A stretch of 46,598 nt of DNA from Chromobacterium haemolyticum DSM 19808 (GCF_000711885.1 NZ_JONK01000035.1:1-46598); one strand, 5' to 3'; positions 1-9,996 are shown, counted from the first letter of the stretch. Program-made: numbers and translations. The notes: generated by a model not told the origin, from the letters alone.

Positions 1-90
1 CTCGCTACTGGCTTGCTCGCTACTGGCTTGCTCGCTACTGGCTTGCTTGCTACTGGCTTGCTTGCTACGGGCTGACTCACCACTGGCTTC
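1..90. repeat. 15-bp tandem repeat coding for SKPVA units
   Basis: Unit ctcgctactggcttg occurs exactly at 1-15, 16-30 and 31-45, with one-base variants at 46-60 and more diverged units at 61-75 and 76-90. Read on the minus strand in the rnr frame, each unit gives Ser-Lys-Pro-Val-Ala. The array runs off the left edge, so its total copy number is unknown. It is in-frame coding repeat, not CRISPR, since there are no unique spacers. Confidence 0.9.
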
Positions 91-2423
91 GGCGCCGGCG
101 ATTGGACAGTCCCCCGGCTTCGTCCCTTGGGCGCAGCCGGCAATGCAGAAGGCTTCGCTTCCACGGGCTTGGACTCGGAGCCCCTACGCGGACCAGCTGG
201 GCGCGCCCCAACACTACGTGCGGGAACCGGCCTAGGAACCTGCAGGTCCCCCTCCTTGACCAGAGCGAAGTCGACTTGGGCACTTTCCAGGTTAGCGCTC
301 ATCACCTTCACAGTCAGAGTATCGCCCAAGCGGTATTGCATGCCGCTTTTCTCCCCTACGATCGCCTGGACGTCCTTCTTGAAGTGGAAGTAGTCCTTGC
401 CCAACTCCGAGATATGCACCAAACCCTCGACATACACATCATCCAACAACACGAATACGCCAAAGCTGGTCACCGCACAGATCTTGCCCTTGAAGATCTC
501 ACCCACCTTGTCTCGCATATAGTAGGTTTTCAGCCAGGACTCCACATCACGGCTGGCATCGTCGGCCCGGCGTTCGGTCATTGAACAATGCACGCCCAGT
601 TGCGCCCACTTGCCAGGCTTGTATTTACCGCCTTTAAGCACAGCCTTGATCGAGCGATGCACCAACAGGTCCGGGTAGCGGCGAATCGGAGAAGTGAAAT
701 GAGCGTAGGCCTCGTAAGCCAGACCAAAGTGGCCGTTATTGTCCGGGGTATAAACCGCTTGCTGCATGGAGCGCAGCAACATGGTCTGCAGCACCGGCGC
801 GTCGGGCCGTCCATGAATCTGCTCGGCCAATTTGGCATAGTCTTTAGCGGTGGGTTTTTCACCGCCGCCCAAGCTCAAGCCGACCAGGCGCAGATAGTTG
901 CGCAGATTCTCCAGCTTCTCTTCAGTCGGCCCTTCATGCACCCGATACAAGGCTTTGTGCCCGTTCTTCTCCAGGAAATCAGCGGCACAAACGTTGGCCG
1001 CCAGCATGCACTCTTCAATCAGGCGGTGCGCGTCGTTGCGCACAACGGGCACGATGCGTTCGATCTTGCCCGCGTCATTGAAGATCATCTGGGTTTCCAC
1101 CGAGTCGAACTCGATCGCCCCGCGCTGACTGCGCGCCGCAAGCAACACCTTGAACAACGAGTACAAGGTCTGGATCTGCGGCAACACCGGGCTGTCGCTT
1201 CCCTTCTGAATCCACTCCCAAACCTGGTTGTAGGTCAACCTCGCCTTGGACAGCATCACCGCCGGATAGAACTGATAGCGTTTGACCACGCCCTTGGCGT
1301 TGATCTGCATATCGCAGACCATACACATCCGCTCCACATCCGGATTCAGCGAGCAGATCCCGTTGGACAGGGCTTCCGGCAGCATCGGAATGACGCGGCG
1401 CGGAAAATAGACCGAAGTGCCACGGTTAAGCGCTTCCTGATCCAAAGCGTCACCGGGCTCTACGTAAAAGCTGACGTCGGCAATCGCCACGATCAAACGG
1501 AAGCCCTTGCCCTGCTTCTCGGCATATACGGCATCATCAAAGTCGCGCGCGGTTTCGCCGTCTATCGTCACCAAGGGCAGATCACGCAGGTCGACTCGAT
1601 CCTTGGTCCAATCTTTCTTGCGCACCTTTTTCGGTGTCGCCTTTGCTTGCGCCAGCGCTGCCTCAGGGAATTGATGAGGCAGATCGTGCTTGCGCAGCGC
1701 AATTTCGATTTCCATGCCTGGGTCGGCGTAGTTGCCCAGCACTTCCACTACTTGGCCAACAGGCTGACGGTAGGCATCCGGGTATTGAAGGATTTCCACC
1801 ATGACAACCTGGCCATCCTTGGCGCCCGCCTCTCCGCCCGGCTCAATCAGAATGTCGTGGTTGATGCGGCGGTCTTCCGCCGTCACCACCCACACGCCCC
1901 GGACGCGGTTGATGCGGCCGACCAGCCGCGTCACCACATGATCCAACACCTCGACGATCTTGCCTTCCTGCCGGCCTCGGCGATCAAGGCCCGACGGGCG
2001 GACCATCACCCGATCGCCATGCATCGCTTTTTTCATTTCCCGCTCGGGCAGGAAAATATCTCCGCCCTGGCCTTCGCTTTCATCCGGGATGGCAAAACCG
2101 TAGCCATCGCGGTGACCGGACACTTTGCACTTGATCAAGTCCAGCTTTTGAGCGACGCAGACTGCGCCTTTGCGATTGATGATGACTTCGCCGTCTCGCT
2201 CCATTGCCCGCAAGCGGCGTTCGAAATAAATAGATTCGGCTCGCGTAATCGACAACATGCGCGCCAATTCATCAGGAAATAGCGGCACCCCCTGCTCGGC
2301 CAAAATTTTTAAAACGAACTCTCGGCTCGGCAAGGGATTGGAATATTTAAGTTTTTCCCGTTCCAGGAAGGGGTCCTGTTCGCGGAGGGACAGGGTCTTT
2401 TGTTTTTTTTGTGTTCTAGCCAT
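1..2423 (-). CDS. rnr: Ribonuclease R, 3' end cut by window edge
   Basis: 3'-to-5' exoribonuclease of the RNase II/RNB family that degrades structured RNA in the cytoplasm. Translating from the ATG at 2423 (SD GAGGG, five bases upstream) gives an N-terminal winged-helix-like part, cold-shock/OB segments, an RNB domain with the DFDD metal motif near residues 294-297, and a C-terminal S1 domain (around positions 430-560) followed by a low-complexity basic tail. About 807 codons are visible, close to the usual full length of about 800, yet the frame stays open at base 1. The tail becomes a pentapeptide repeat (SKPVA) encoded by 15-bp direct repeats at the edge. The gene is divergent from tRNA-Leu and lies beyond purA in the reverse orientation seen for the whole hfl block. 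Identity is firm; the true C-terminus is outside the window. Confidence 0.95.
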   Translation of the reverse strand, partial: MARTQKKQKTLSLREQDPFLEREKLKYSNPLPSREFVLKILAEQGVPLFPDELARMLSITRAESIYFERRLRAMERDGEVIINRKGAVCVAQKLDLIKCKVSGHRDGYGFAIPDESEGQGGDIFLPEREMKKAMHGDRVMVRPSGLDRRGRQEGKIVEVLDHVVTRLVGRINRVRGVWVVTAEDRRINHDILIEPGGEAGAKDGQVVMVEILQYPDAYRQPVGQVVEVLGNYADPGMEIEIALRKHDLPHQFPEAALAQAKATPKKVRKKDWTKDRVDLRDLPLVTIDGETARDFDDAVYAEKQGKGFRLIVAIADVSFYVEPGDALDQEALNRGTSVYFPRRVIPMLPEALSNGICSLNPDVERMCMVCDMQINAKGVVKRYQFYPAVMLSKARLTYNQVWEWIQKGSDSPVLPQIQTLYSLFKVLLAARSQRGAIEFDSVETQMIFNDAGKIERIVPVVRNDAHRLIEECMLAANVCAADFLEKNGHKALYRVHEGPTEEKLENLRNYLRLVGLSLGGGEKPTAKDYAKLAEQIHGRPDAPVLQTMLLRSMQQAVYTPDNNGHFGLAYEAYAHFTSPIRRYPDLLVHRSIKAVLKGGKYKPGKWAQLGVHCSMTERRADDASRDVESWLKTYYMRDKVGEIFKGKICAVTSFGVFVLLDDVYVEGLVHISELGKDYFHFKKDVQAIVGEKSGMQYRLGDTLTVKVMSANLESAQVDFALVKEGDLQVPRPVPARSVGARPAGPRRGSESKPVEAKPSALPAAPKGRSRGTVQSPAPKPVVSQPVASKPVASKPVASKPVASKPVA

Positions 2424-2450
2424 TGACACCCTCAAGAATATGTCTATAAT
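2423..2450 (+). promoter_or_regulatory. Sigma-70 promoter of tRNA-Leu(CAG)
   Basis: Perfect -35 TTGACA at 2423-2428 and perfect -10 TATAAT at 2445-2450, spaced 16 bp. Predicted start is near 2457, leaving about 40 nt of 5' leader before the tRNA. The -35 box begins on the same base pair as the rnr start codon of the opposite strand, and the rnr Shine-Dalgarno sequence (complement of 2429-2433) lies in the spacer. Confidence 0.85.
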
Positions 2451-2496
2451 TCGCATCTCGTTGCAGAGATGCAGCGAAATAATACAGCAAAGCGAA

Positions 2497-2583
2497 GCCC
2501 AGGTGGCGGAATTGGTAGACGCACTAGGTTCAGGTCCTAGCGCCCGCAAGGGTGTGGAAGTTCGAGTCTTCTCCTGGGCACCA
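2497..2583 (+). tRNA. tRNA-Leu, anticodon CAG
   Basis: 87-nt class II tRNA with encoded CCA. The acceptor stem pairs GCCCAGG (2497-2503) with CCTGGGC (2573-2579), followed by discriminator A and CCA at 2581-2583. The anticodon stem CTAGG/CCTAG encloses the loop with CAG at 2531-2533. It has the long variable arm of leucine tRNAs and a TTCGAGT T-loop. It decodes CUG, the dominant Leu codon in this GC-rich genome. It is flanked by its own promoter and a strong terminator, so it is a monocistronic unit. Confidence 0.97.
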
Positions 2584-2586
2584 AAT

Positions 2587-2620
2587 AAAGCCCCGTTGAT
2601 CTATGATCAACGGGGCTTTT
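2587..2620 (+). terminator. Intrinsic terminator of tRNA-Leu
   Basis: The stem AAAGCCCCGTTGATC pairs with GATCAACGGGGCTTT around a TAT loop and ends in a T run. It lies four bases after the tRNA CCA. The A run on the other side means it could also stop the convergent MFS transcript arriving from the right. Confidence 0.9.
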
Positions 2621-2632
2621 GCATTTCTCTCC

Positions 2633-4024
2633 TCAGCGCGAGGCCAACTCTTCCCCGGCTCGCGGATCCAGCGTGGCAAACATCAGGCTGGACAACATGG
2701 TCAAGGCGCCCATAATGGCGAAAGTCCAGGCAAAATCGACCACGGTCAAGACCGCATGCCCCTGCATTCCGCTCACTCCCTGCAAGACAAAAGCCCCTGC
2801 CGTCACCCCGCAACCCGCAGCCAACTGCTGCGCCACCCCTGAAAGACTGGTGGCATGACTCATGCGTCCCGACTCAACCTCGGCAAAAGAAATCGCGTTC
2901 AGGCTGGTGAACTGCAAAGAGCGGAGACAACCTCCCAATACGAAGACCAGCAACATCCAAACATAACTCGGCGCCTCGTAGAACAAGGCGTACGCCGCGA
3001 TGGAAAGGCCCGCCAGCATGCTATTAACCATCAATACCCTGCGGAAGCCGTAACGCCGCAGTATGCGCATCACCAGCGTCTTCATGAAAATGGCGCCCAC
3101 CGCGGTAGAACAGGTCAACAAACCAGAGACAAAAGGATTGAGACCCAGGCCCAGTTGCAACATCAGCGGCAACAAGAAGGGCGTGACTCCAATGCCGACT
3201 CGGAACACGAAGCCGCCCACCACGCCTGCATGAAAAGTGGGCAAGCGCAACAAGGACAAGTCCAGCAAGGGATGAGCCGCGCGACGATAATGCAGCAGAT
3301 AAAGCCACAGCAAGCCGGCGCCAATCACCGCTAGCAGCGCCGACCATTGCACCGAGATCAAATGCTTGCCTTCGGAAGCCAGACCCAGCATCAACAAGGA
3401 CAAACCAACTCCGCTCAAGGCAAAGCCCAACCAGTCCAGCGGCGGCACTTGTTCGTCCTTCAAGTCTTCGATGTGACGCTTGGCAAGCACCCAGCCCAGC
3501 ACGCCAATAGGAATATTGATCAAGAATATCCAGCGCCAATGCAGATAGGTGCTGATGAAACCGCCCAAGGGCGGCCCGATGACCGGCCCCAGCAAAGCGG
3601 GAACCGTCAAATAACTGAGCGCCCGCACCAAATCCGCTTTCGCCGTGGTGCGTAAAATCACTAAACGCCCCACCGGCACCATCATTGCGCCGCCGATACC
3701 TTGCACAAAGCGCGCCAGCACAAAGCCGCCCAATGTATTGCCAAGCGCGCACAACACCGAACCCAATACAAAAACGCCGATGGCAGCGCGGAAAATACGC
3801 CGCGAGCCAAACCGGTCCGCCATCCAGCCGCTAATGGGGATAAACACGGCCAAGCTGACCAGATAAGACGTCAGCGCCAACTTCAAACCAATCGGCTCCA
3901 CCAACAGGTCGCGCGCGATAGCCGGCAAAGAGGTGGAGATCACTGTGGCGTCCATGTTCTCCATGAACAAGGCGGTGGCCACGATCAACGGGGTCACCAT
4001 GCCGGCGGCGAGCTTAAGCTGCAT
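2633..4024 (-). CDS. MFS exporter of the DHA2 (EmrB/QacA) family
   Basis: 463-residue inner-membrane proton antiporter of the 14-helix drug:H+ antiporter family; about 14 hydrophobic segments can be counted. Family marks are the N-terminal MENMDATVISTSLPAIA, the loop 2-3 motif GWMADRFGSRR, and WRWIFLINIPIG at the end of helix 6. The substrate cannot be read from sequence. The nearest characterised shape is a multidrug or small-molecule exporter such as MdtD/EmrB. No membrane-fusion or outer-membrane partner is adjacent. The ATG at 4024 has only a weak SD; an in-frame ATG at 4000 is an alternative. A promoter candidate lies 30-57 bp upstream. It is convergent with tRNA-Leu and in the same direction as the oxidoreductase gene upstream. 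Confidence 0.88.
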   Translation of the reverse strand: MQLKLAAGMVTPLIVATALFMENMDATVISTSLPAIARDLLVEPIGLKLALTSYLVSLAVFIPISGWMADRFGSRRIFRAAIGVFVLGSVLCALGNTLGGFVLARFVQGIGGAMMVPVGRLVILRTTAKADLVRALSYLTVPALLGPVIGPPLGGFISTYLHWRWIFLINIPIGVLGWVLAKRHIEDLKDEQVPPLDWLGFALSGVGLSLLMLGLASEGKHLISVQWSALLAVIGAGLLWLYLLHYRRAAHPLLDLSLLRLPTFHAGVVGGFVFRVGIGVTPFLLPLMLQLGLGLNPFVSGLLTCSTAVGAIFMKTLVMRILRRYGFRRVLMVNSMLAGLSIAAYALFYEAPSYVWMLLVFVLGGCLRSLQFTSLNAISFAEVESGRMSHATSLSGVAQQLAAGCGVTAGAFVLQGVSGMQGHAVLTVVDFAWTFAIMGALTMLSSLMFATLDPRAGEELASR

Positions 4025-4053
4025 GACGATAAAATTTCAGGAAAGGAAACGCC

Positions 4054-4081
4054 AGTGTAGCACCGGCTGCCGCTGGGACAA
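4054..4081 (-). promoter_or_regulatory. Promoter candidate of the MFS gene
   Basis: On the minus strand TTGTCC (4076-4081), 16-bp spacer, then extended -10 TGC-TACACT (4054-4062). The predicted start near 4047 gives a leader of about 23 nt. This suggests the exporter can be transcribed independently of the upstream oxidoreductase gene. Confidence 0.5.
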
Positions 4082-4136
4082 GGAGACAGGGCGGCGCAAA
4101 TGATGTCGAAACGTAAAGCGAAAGCCGGGGCCTCTC

Positions 4137-5186
4137 TCAAGCGACCGAGAGGCAAAACAGGCGTCGCCCTTCCCGCGCGCTCCGCTCTCCTTGTTCCAAC
4201 AAGGCTATCACCCTCCACGCGTCCCTCGCCGTCACCGGATTAGGCCCCAAGCCTTGCGCGGCGCGAGCCACCTCACAGTAGAAATCGCGATAATCCCCCA
4301 AAGGCGATGGCCGGGGCTCCCGTATTTCTCCGTCGTCCCGCAGACGGAACAAGATGCCCGGCTCAAGGTCCACGCCCCAGCCCGCTTCGCCAGGGCGGCC
4401 GCCACGCTTCAAATAGTCTTCCTGGCTATCCAGGCCGAACTTGACGTAACTGGCGAGCGCGCCGTGCAAACTAAAGCGCGGAACGCCGCCGCTGACCAAG
4501 CAGGAACCGTGCAGCACCGCCTGATACTCCGCATAGCCCAGCTGTACGTGAAAGTAGTCCGTCGCCTGCGCCCCTGCCCTTTGTTTGAACAAGCTTGCAT
4601 AAATCGTCTGCGGCCAGCCCAGCAACTGCAAGGCCTGATCGAGCAAGTGCGGTCCCAGGTCGTACCACAGCCCTGCTCCCGGTTGGTCCTGCTCGCGCCA
4701 ACGCGCGCGGACCTGCGGCCGATAACGGTTGAAATGGGACTCGAAATGGCTGAGCGCCCCCAGCTCACCGCCAGCCAACAAGGCCTTGAGCGCCAGAAAA
4801 TCAGCATCCCAACGTCGATTGTGAAACACCGATAACAGCGGGCTGCCCGGCCGCTCAGCCATCAAGCACAGCTCCCGCGCCTCCGCCTGCGTCACTGTGA
4901 ACGGCTTGTCCACCACCACGTGCTTACCTGACATCAAACCCGAGCGCGCCTGCGGATAATGCAATCGGTTGGGGCTGGCGATAACAAGCATATCGATGGC
5001 GGGGTCAAGCAAGGCCTGCTCTAAACCGGCCAGCACCGGCACCTGCGGCCAATCCGCCCTCACCCCGTCCGGCCGGCTGCTGACCACGGCGGCCAGCTTC
5101 AGCTCGGGCGTGGCGGAGATCAAGGGCGCGTGAAAAGTCTTGCCTGCATAGCCGTAGCCCACCAAGGCGACATTCAATGGCTGCAT
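4137..5186 (-). CDS. Gfo/Idh/MocA family oxidoreductase
   Basis: 349-residue cytosolic NAD(P)-dependent dehydrogenase. An N-terminal Rossmann fold begins VALVGYGYAGKTFH (residues 5-18), the sugar-binding half follows, and the family motif appears as VVVDKPFT (EKP in most members, DKP here). This family oxidises or reduces sugars, inositol and related polyols; YdgJ/YhhX-type proteins of E. coli have the same layout. The substrate is unknown and no sugar operon surrounds it. It lies downstream of purA after a strong terminator, so it probably has its own promoter. The C-terminal end is typical in length. Confidence 0.85.
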   Translation of the reverse strand: MQPLNVALVGYGYAGKTFHAPLISATPELKLAAVVSSRPDGVRADWPQVPVLAGLEQALLDPAIDMLVIASPNRLHYPQARSGLMSGKHVVVDKPFTVTQAEARELCLMAERPGSPLLSVFHNRRWDADFLALKALLAGGELGALSHFESHFNRYRPQVRARWREQDQPGAGLWYDLGPHLLDQALQLLGWPQTIYASLFKQRAGAQATDYFHVQLGYAEYQAVLHGSCLVSGGVPRFSLHGALASYVKFGLDSQEDYLKRGGRPGEAGWGVDLEPGILFRLRDDGEIREPRPSPLGDYRDFYCEVARAAQGLGPNPVTARDAWRVIALLEQGERSAREGRRLFCLSVA

Positions 5187-5240
5187 GTGTTTTGCTTTCG
5201 GAAACCAGAATCCAAACAGTCTACGCCCGCCGCGAGCATG

Positions 5241-5266
5241 AAAAAACCCGCCTGGCAGGCGGGTTT
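5241..5266 (-). terminator. Terminator after purA
   Basis: On the minus strand AAACCCGCC-TG-CCAGGCGGGTTT-like hairpin followed by TTTTTT (complement of 5241-5246). It sits 23 bp beyond the purA stop codon and isolates the hisZ-purA unit from the oxidoreductase gene. Confidence 0.85.
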
Positions 5267-5288
5267 CCGGCGATGAGCCAAATCGGAC

Positions 5289-6605
<1,317 letters not shown>

Positions 6606-6618
6606 TCAGATTCAAAAA

Positions 6619-7770
6619 TCAGTTAAATGAAACCACATGCCAATCCGAGCCGTCCGGGGTCAGCTCGCGATCACAATTCAAAGCCTGGGCGGACTCGCCC
6701 AGATAATCAATCACCACCATCTCGCCCGCCTCGCGCAGGCGAGCCACTTCGGCCCGCGCCTGGGGCCAGTACTTGCCGGCCAGGCGAATCCCCCTGACCG
6801 AGCCTTGCTCGGGCAGGATGCGGATCAAGTCGCGCAAATCCAGACTGAAGCCTGTCGCTGGTCGGGCGCGGCCAAAACGGCGGCCGACATTATCGTAGCG
6901 CCCGCCGCGCGCCAGCTCCTCGGCCCAGCCCTCAGCATAGGCTGCGAACAGCAGACCGTTGTGATACTGAGTGCCGCGCAATTCGGTCAGGTCGAAACTC
7001 AGGGCCACCCGGCCCTCCAGCGCCTTGGCTACCGCGGACAGCTGCATCAAGCCAAGTTCCACCTCGGGCAAGGACGGTAGACGGGAGCGCGCCCGGTCCA
7101 GCTCTTCGATCGGACCATACAATTCCGGCAAGGCCAGAAAAGCGCTGCGGTACGGTTCGGCGACATCGCGGACCAACTCGCGAATGCTGGCTAAGTCCTT
7201 GCTCTGCAGCTTGGCGAACAGCGCCCGGCTGGTCTCCCCCGACAAACCGGCGGTGGCGGCAATGCCGCGATAAATCGCCATATGCCCGATGTCCAGCCGC
7301 AGGCCGGACACGCCGGCGCGCTCCAAGGTGCCCAGCATCAATTCGATGATTTCCAGGTCAGCCTCGATGCCGGCGTAGCCGTACAACTCCGCCCCCACTT
7401 GCAGCGGCTCGCGGGAGCTGGCCAGGCCGTCCGGCCGGGTATGCACCACGCTGCCGGCGTAGCACAGCCGAGTGACGCCGGTGCGCTCGCCAAGCAGATG
7501 CGCATCAATGCGCGACACTTGGGGCGTGATGTCGGCGCGCAAGCCCATTTGCCGGCCGGACAACTGATCGTCCAGCTTGAAGGTTTTGAGCTCGAGCGAA
7601 GCGTCTTCCTCGCTGACCAGTGAATCGATGTACTCGATCAGCGGCGGCAGCACCAACTCGTAGCCCGCCACGCGAAAGCCTTCCAGCATCGCCGCCTTGG
7701 CGGACTCCACCTGGCGCGCGGTGGCGGGCAGAATATCCGCGATGTATTCCGGTAACAGCCAATTACGCAT
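6619..7770 (-). CDS. hisZ: ATP phosphoribosyltransferase regulatory subunit
   Basis: HisZ is a catalytically dead paralogue of histidyl-tRNA synthetase that forms a hetero-octamer with the short form of HisG and makes the first histidine enzyme active and feedback-sensitive. From the ATG at 7770 the protein is 383 residues and begins MRNWLLPEYIADILP, the usual HisZ start; a TTG four codons upstream is possible but has no better SD. The class II synthetase core is seen in LRADITPQVSRIDAH and the C-terminal part. It sits between hflC and purA, far from other his genes, as in related genomes. A terminator-like hairpin 14 bp upstream separates it from hflC. Confidence 0.93.
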   Translation of the reverse strand: MRNWLLPEYIADILPATARQVESAKAAMLEGFRVAGYELVLPPLIEYIDSLVSEEDASLELKTFKLDDQLSGRQMGLRADITPQVSRIDAHLLGERTGVTRLCYAGSVVHTRPDGLASSREPLQVGAELYGYAGIEADLEIIELMLGTLERAGVSGLRLDIGHMAIYRGIAATAGLSGETSRALFAKLQSKDLASIRELVRDVAEPYRSAFLALPELYGPIEELDRARSRLPSLPEVELGLMQLSAVAKALEGRVALSFDLTELRGTQYHNGLLFAAYAEGWAEELARGGRYDNVGRRFGRARPATGFSLDLRDLIRILPEQGSVRGIRLAGKYWPQARAEVARLREAGEMVVIDYLGESAQALNCDRELTPDGSDWHVVSFN

Positions 7771-7783
7771 GATTCTTTTCAAC

Positions 7784-7811
7784 AGAATAAAAGGCGGGAA
7801 GCCCCCGCCTT
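7784..7811 (-). terminator. Hairpin between hflC and hisZ
   Basis: On the minus strand AAGGCGGG, 5-nt loop, CCCGCCTT, followed by the T-rich TTATT. It lies 86 bp after the hflC stop and only 14 bp before the hisZ ATG. It likely ends or attenuates the hfq-hflXKC transcript, with hisZ-purA supplied by read-through or an unrecognised promoter. Confidence 0.7.
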
Positions 7812-7896
7812 GTTATCAGCAAACTGGCCAGGTCGCCCCGGCCAGTGTTCCATACTCCGATTGTTTTGCGCGGCGTCTTTCGCCAGCCTTGACCGT

Positions 7897-8778
7897 TTAC
7901 TTGGCCTTGGCCGCTCCAGACTGCGGGTTCTTGAAATACTTGAAGAACTCGCTGCTCGGCTCCAGCACCAACACGTCGCTCTTGTTCTTGAACGACTCCT
8001 TGTAGGCGTCCATGCTGCGCCAGAAGGCGTAGAAGTCCGGGTTCCTGCCGTAAGCCTCGGCGTAGATCGCCGCCGCCTTGGCATCGCCCTTGCCCTTCAA
8101 GTCCTGAGCTTGGCGATACGCTTCGGCCAGAACCACTTCGCGCTGCTTATCCGCTTCAGCCCGGATACGCTCTGCGTCCGCGGCGCCCTCGCTGCGCAAC
8201 TGGCTGGCTACGGTGCGGCGCTCGGACTGCATGCGATCGAAAACCGAACTGCTTATTTTATCCGGAAAATCGACTCGTTTTAAGCGCACGTCGAGAATTT
8301 GTACGCCTATTTTACGCGCATCCGCGTCAGCGCGCTTGCGAACCGTATCCATCACCTGGTCGCGCTTGCCGGAAATGACGTCGGCAACCATCTTTTGGCC
8401 GAATTCCGCGCGCAGGCCGTCATTGATGGTCTGTTTCAAACGCGCCACAGCGGCCGCCTCGGAGCCCACGCTCTTATAGAACTGCTCAACGTCCACCACG
8501 CGCCATTTGACGAAACTGTCCACCAACACGTTCTTTTTCTCGCGGGTATTGAACAATTCCGGCGCCTCGGCGTCGATGGTCTGCACGCGGCGGTCGAAAT
8601 AACGCACGTTCTGCAACAGCGGCACCTTGAACTGGATGCCCGGCTCCTTGATGATGCGCACCACTTCGCCAAACTGGAAAACCAACGCGTACTGGCGCTG
8701 ATCCACGGTGAACAGCGACAGGCTGGCAACAAATAGCACACCGGCTATGGCAACTACAGTCGGAATCAGTCTATCCAT
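7897..8778 (-). CDS. hflC: Modulator of FtsH protease HflC
   Basis: Inner-membrane SPFH/stomatin-family protein. With HflK it builds a large periplasmic cage around FtsH and limits degradation of membrane proteins. 293 residues, one N-terminal membrane anchor (about residues 7-24, VVAIAGVLFVASLSLFTV), the prohibitin domain starting QRQYALVFQFGE, and a long helical segment rich in Ala, Glu and Arg. It starts three bases after the hflK stop, so the two are translationally linked. Length and order (hflX-hflK-hflC) are standard. Confidence 0.97.
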   Translation of the reverse strand: MDRLIPTVVAIAGVLFVASLSLFTVDQRQYALVFQFGEVVRIIKEPGIQFKVPLLQNVRYFDRRVQTIDAEAPELFNTREKKNVLVDSFVKWRVVDVEQFYKSVGSEAAAVARLKQTINDGLRAEFGQKMVADVISGKRDQVMDTVRKRADADARKIGVQILDVRLKRVDFPDKISSSVFDRMQSERRTVASQLRSEGAADAERIRAEADKQREVVLAEAYRQAQDLKGKGDAKAAAIYAEAYGRNPDFYAFWRSMDAYKESFKNKSDVLVLEPSSEFFKYFKNPQSGAAKAK

Positions 8779-8781
8779 TGC

Positions 8782-9996
8782 TTATCGCTCCGCCCCAAAA
8801 AAATCACGACCGCGGGTCACGTCCCGCCCCCCTTTGCCACTGCCGGCCTGAGCGGCCGGCGGCGTAGGCTCCGGCGGCTGTGGCGCCGTGCCGGCGGCGG
8901 GGGCCGCGGCGCCGGAGGCTCCCGGACTGCTTTGCTGAATCAGTTTGTCCAAGGGCAAGTACAACAGATTATTGCCGCCCTTCTGATCCACCACCACCTT
9001 GGTGGTGCTGCTCATGATCTGCTGCATCATGTCCAGATACAGGCGATCGCGCATGACTTTGGGCGCCTTGTTGTATTCAGACAACACTTGCTTGAAGCGC
9101 GATGCGTCGCCTTCCGCGCGGGAGACGACTTTCTGCTCGTAGGCCTCGGCCTCCTGCTGCAGACGCGCGGCCAGGCCCTGGGCCTTGGGCAGCACCTCGT
9201 TGGCGTAAGCCAAGCCTTCGTTGCGCAGCTTGTCCTTGTCCTGACCCGCCTTCACCGCGTCGTCGAAGGCCGCCAACACTTGCTCGGGAGGCTGCACCGC
9301 ATTGATGTTGACTTTGGCGATGCGCACGCCCAGAGAGTAGCGATCCAGCACTTCCTGAATCAACTTCTGAGTTTCCACCGCGATCTGGGTTCGCCCTTCG
9401 TTCAGCACGAAATCGACCTTGTTGCGTCCCACCACTTCACGGATCGCGGTTTCGGTCGCTTGCTTGACGATGTCCTTCGCGTCGCGCTCGCGCGAGGCGT
9501 TGTTGAACAGGAAGGCGCGCGCGTCCTTGATGTCGTATTGCACCGACAGTTGGACATCGATGATGTTCTGGTCCGAGGTCAGCATCAGCGACTCTTCCGC
9601 AACCCGCGTTTGGGCGGTATTGCGGTAGCCGACTTCCACGCTGCGCACTTCGGTCAGGTTAACGATCTCCACCTTTTCAATCGGGAACGGCGCGTGCCAT
9701 TGCAGCCCCGGCTCTGTTACCCGGTTGAAGCTGCCCAGACGCAGCACCACGCCTTGCTCGCGCGCGTCCACCACGTAGAAACCGCTGGCCAGCCACAGCG
9801 CGGCCAATACACCGACCACGGCGACAGCGCCGCCTTTGAACGGCGGCTTGGCGCTGGACGCCGGGCCTCCGCCGGCGCCGCTGCCCTTGGCGCCCAGCAG
9901 CCTCGACAGCTTCTGATTTAGGTTGCGGAATACTTCATCGAGGTCCGGCGGCCCTTCATTGCCTCGGCGGCCTCGGTTAGGGTCATTCTGCGACAT
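8782..9996 (-). CDS. hflK: Modulator of FtsH protease HflK
   Basis: Partner of HflC in the SPFH cage that regulates FtsH. The start is set at the ATG at 9996 (MSQNDPNRGRRG); the frame is open 17 codons further upstream but that part lies inside hflX. The 404 residues contain a Gly-rich cytoplasmic head, a membrane segment at about 56-76, the prohibitin domain beginning VDAREQGVVLRLG, the coiled helical arm, and a C-terminal Pro/Ala/Gly tail ending RDFFGAER. It overlaps the end of hflX by 14 bp, which implies coupled translation. Confidence 0.96.
   Translation of the reverse strand: MSQNDPNRGRRGNEGPPDLDEVFRNLNQKLSRLLGAKGSGAGGGPASSAKPPFKGGAVAVVGVLAALWLASGFYVVDAREQGVVLRLGSFNRVTEPGLQWHAPFPIEKVEIVNLTEVRSVEVGYRNTAQTRVAEESLMLTSDQNIIDVQLSVQYDIKDARAFLFNNASRERDAKDIVKQATETAIREVVGRNKVDFVLNEGRTQIAVETQKLIQEVLDRYSLGVRIAKVNINAVQPPEQVLAAFDDAVKAGQDKDKLRNEGLAYANEVLPKAQGLAARLQQEAEAYEQKVVSRAEGDASRFKQVLSEYNKAPKVMRDRLYLDMMQQIMSSTTKVVVDQKGGNNLLYLPLDKLIQQSSPGASGAAAPAAGTAPQPPEPTPPAAQAGSGKGGRDVTRGRDFFGAER

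Noticed and set aside
1-90. Short tandem repeats as a CRISPR array
   Set aside because: The units are 15 bp, directly adjacent without spacers, and encode an in-frame pentapeptide in rnr.
588-2282. Long plus-strand open frame of 564 codons
   Set aside because: It lies antisense to RNase R, is rich in His, Gln and Arg as expected for the reverse complement of GC-rich coding DNA, and shows no family motif.
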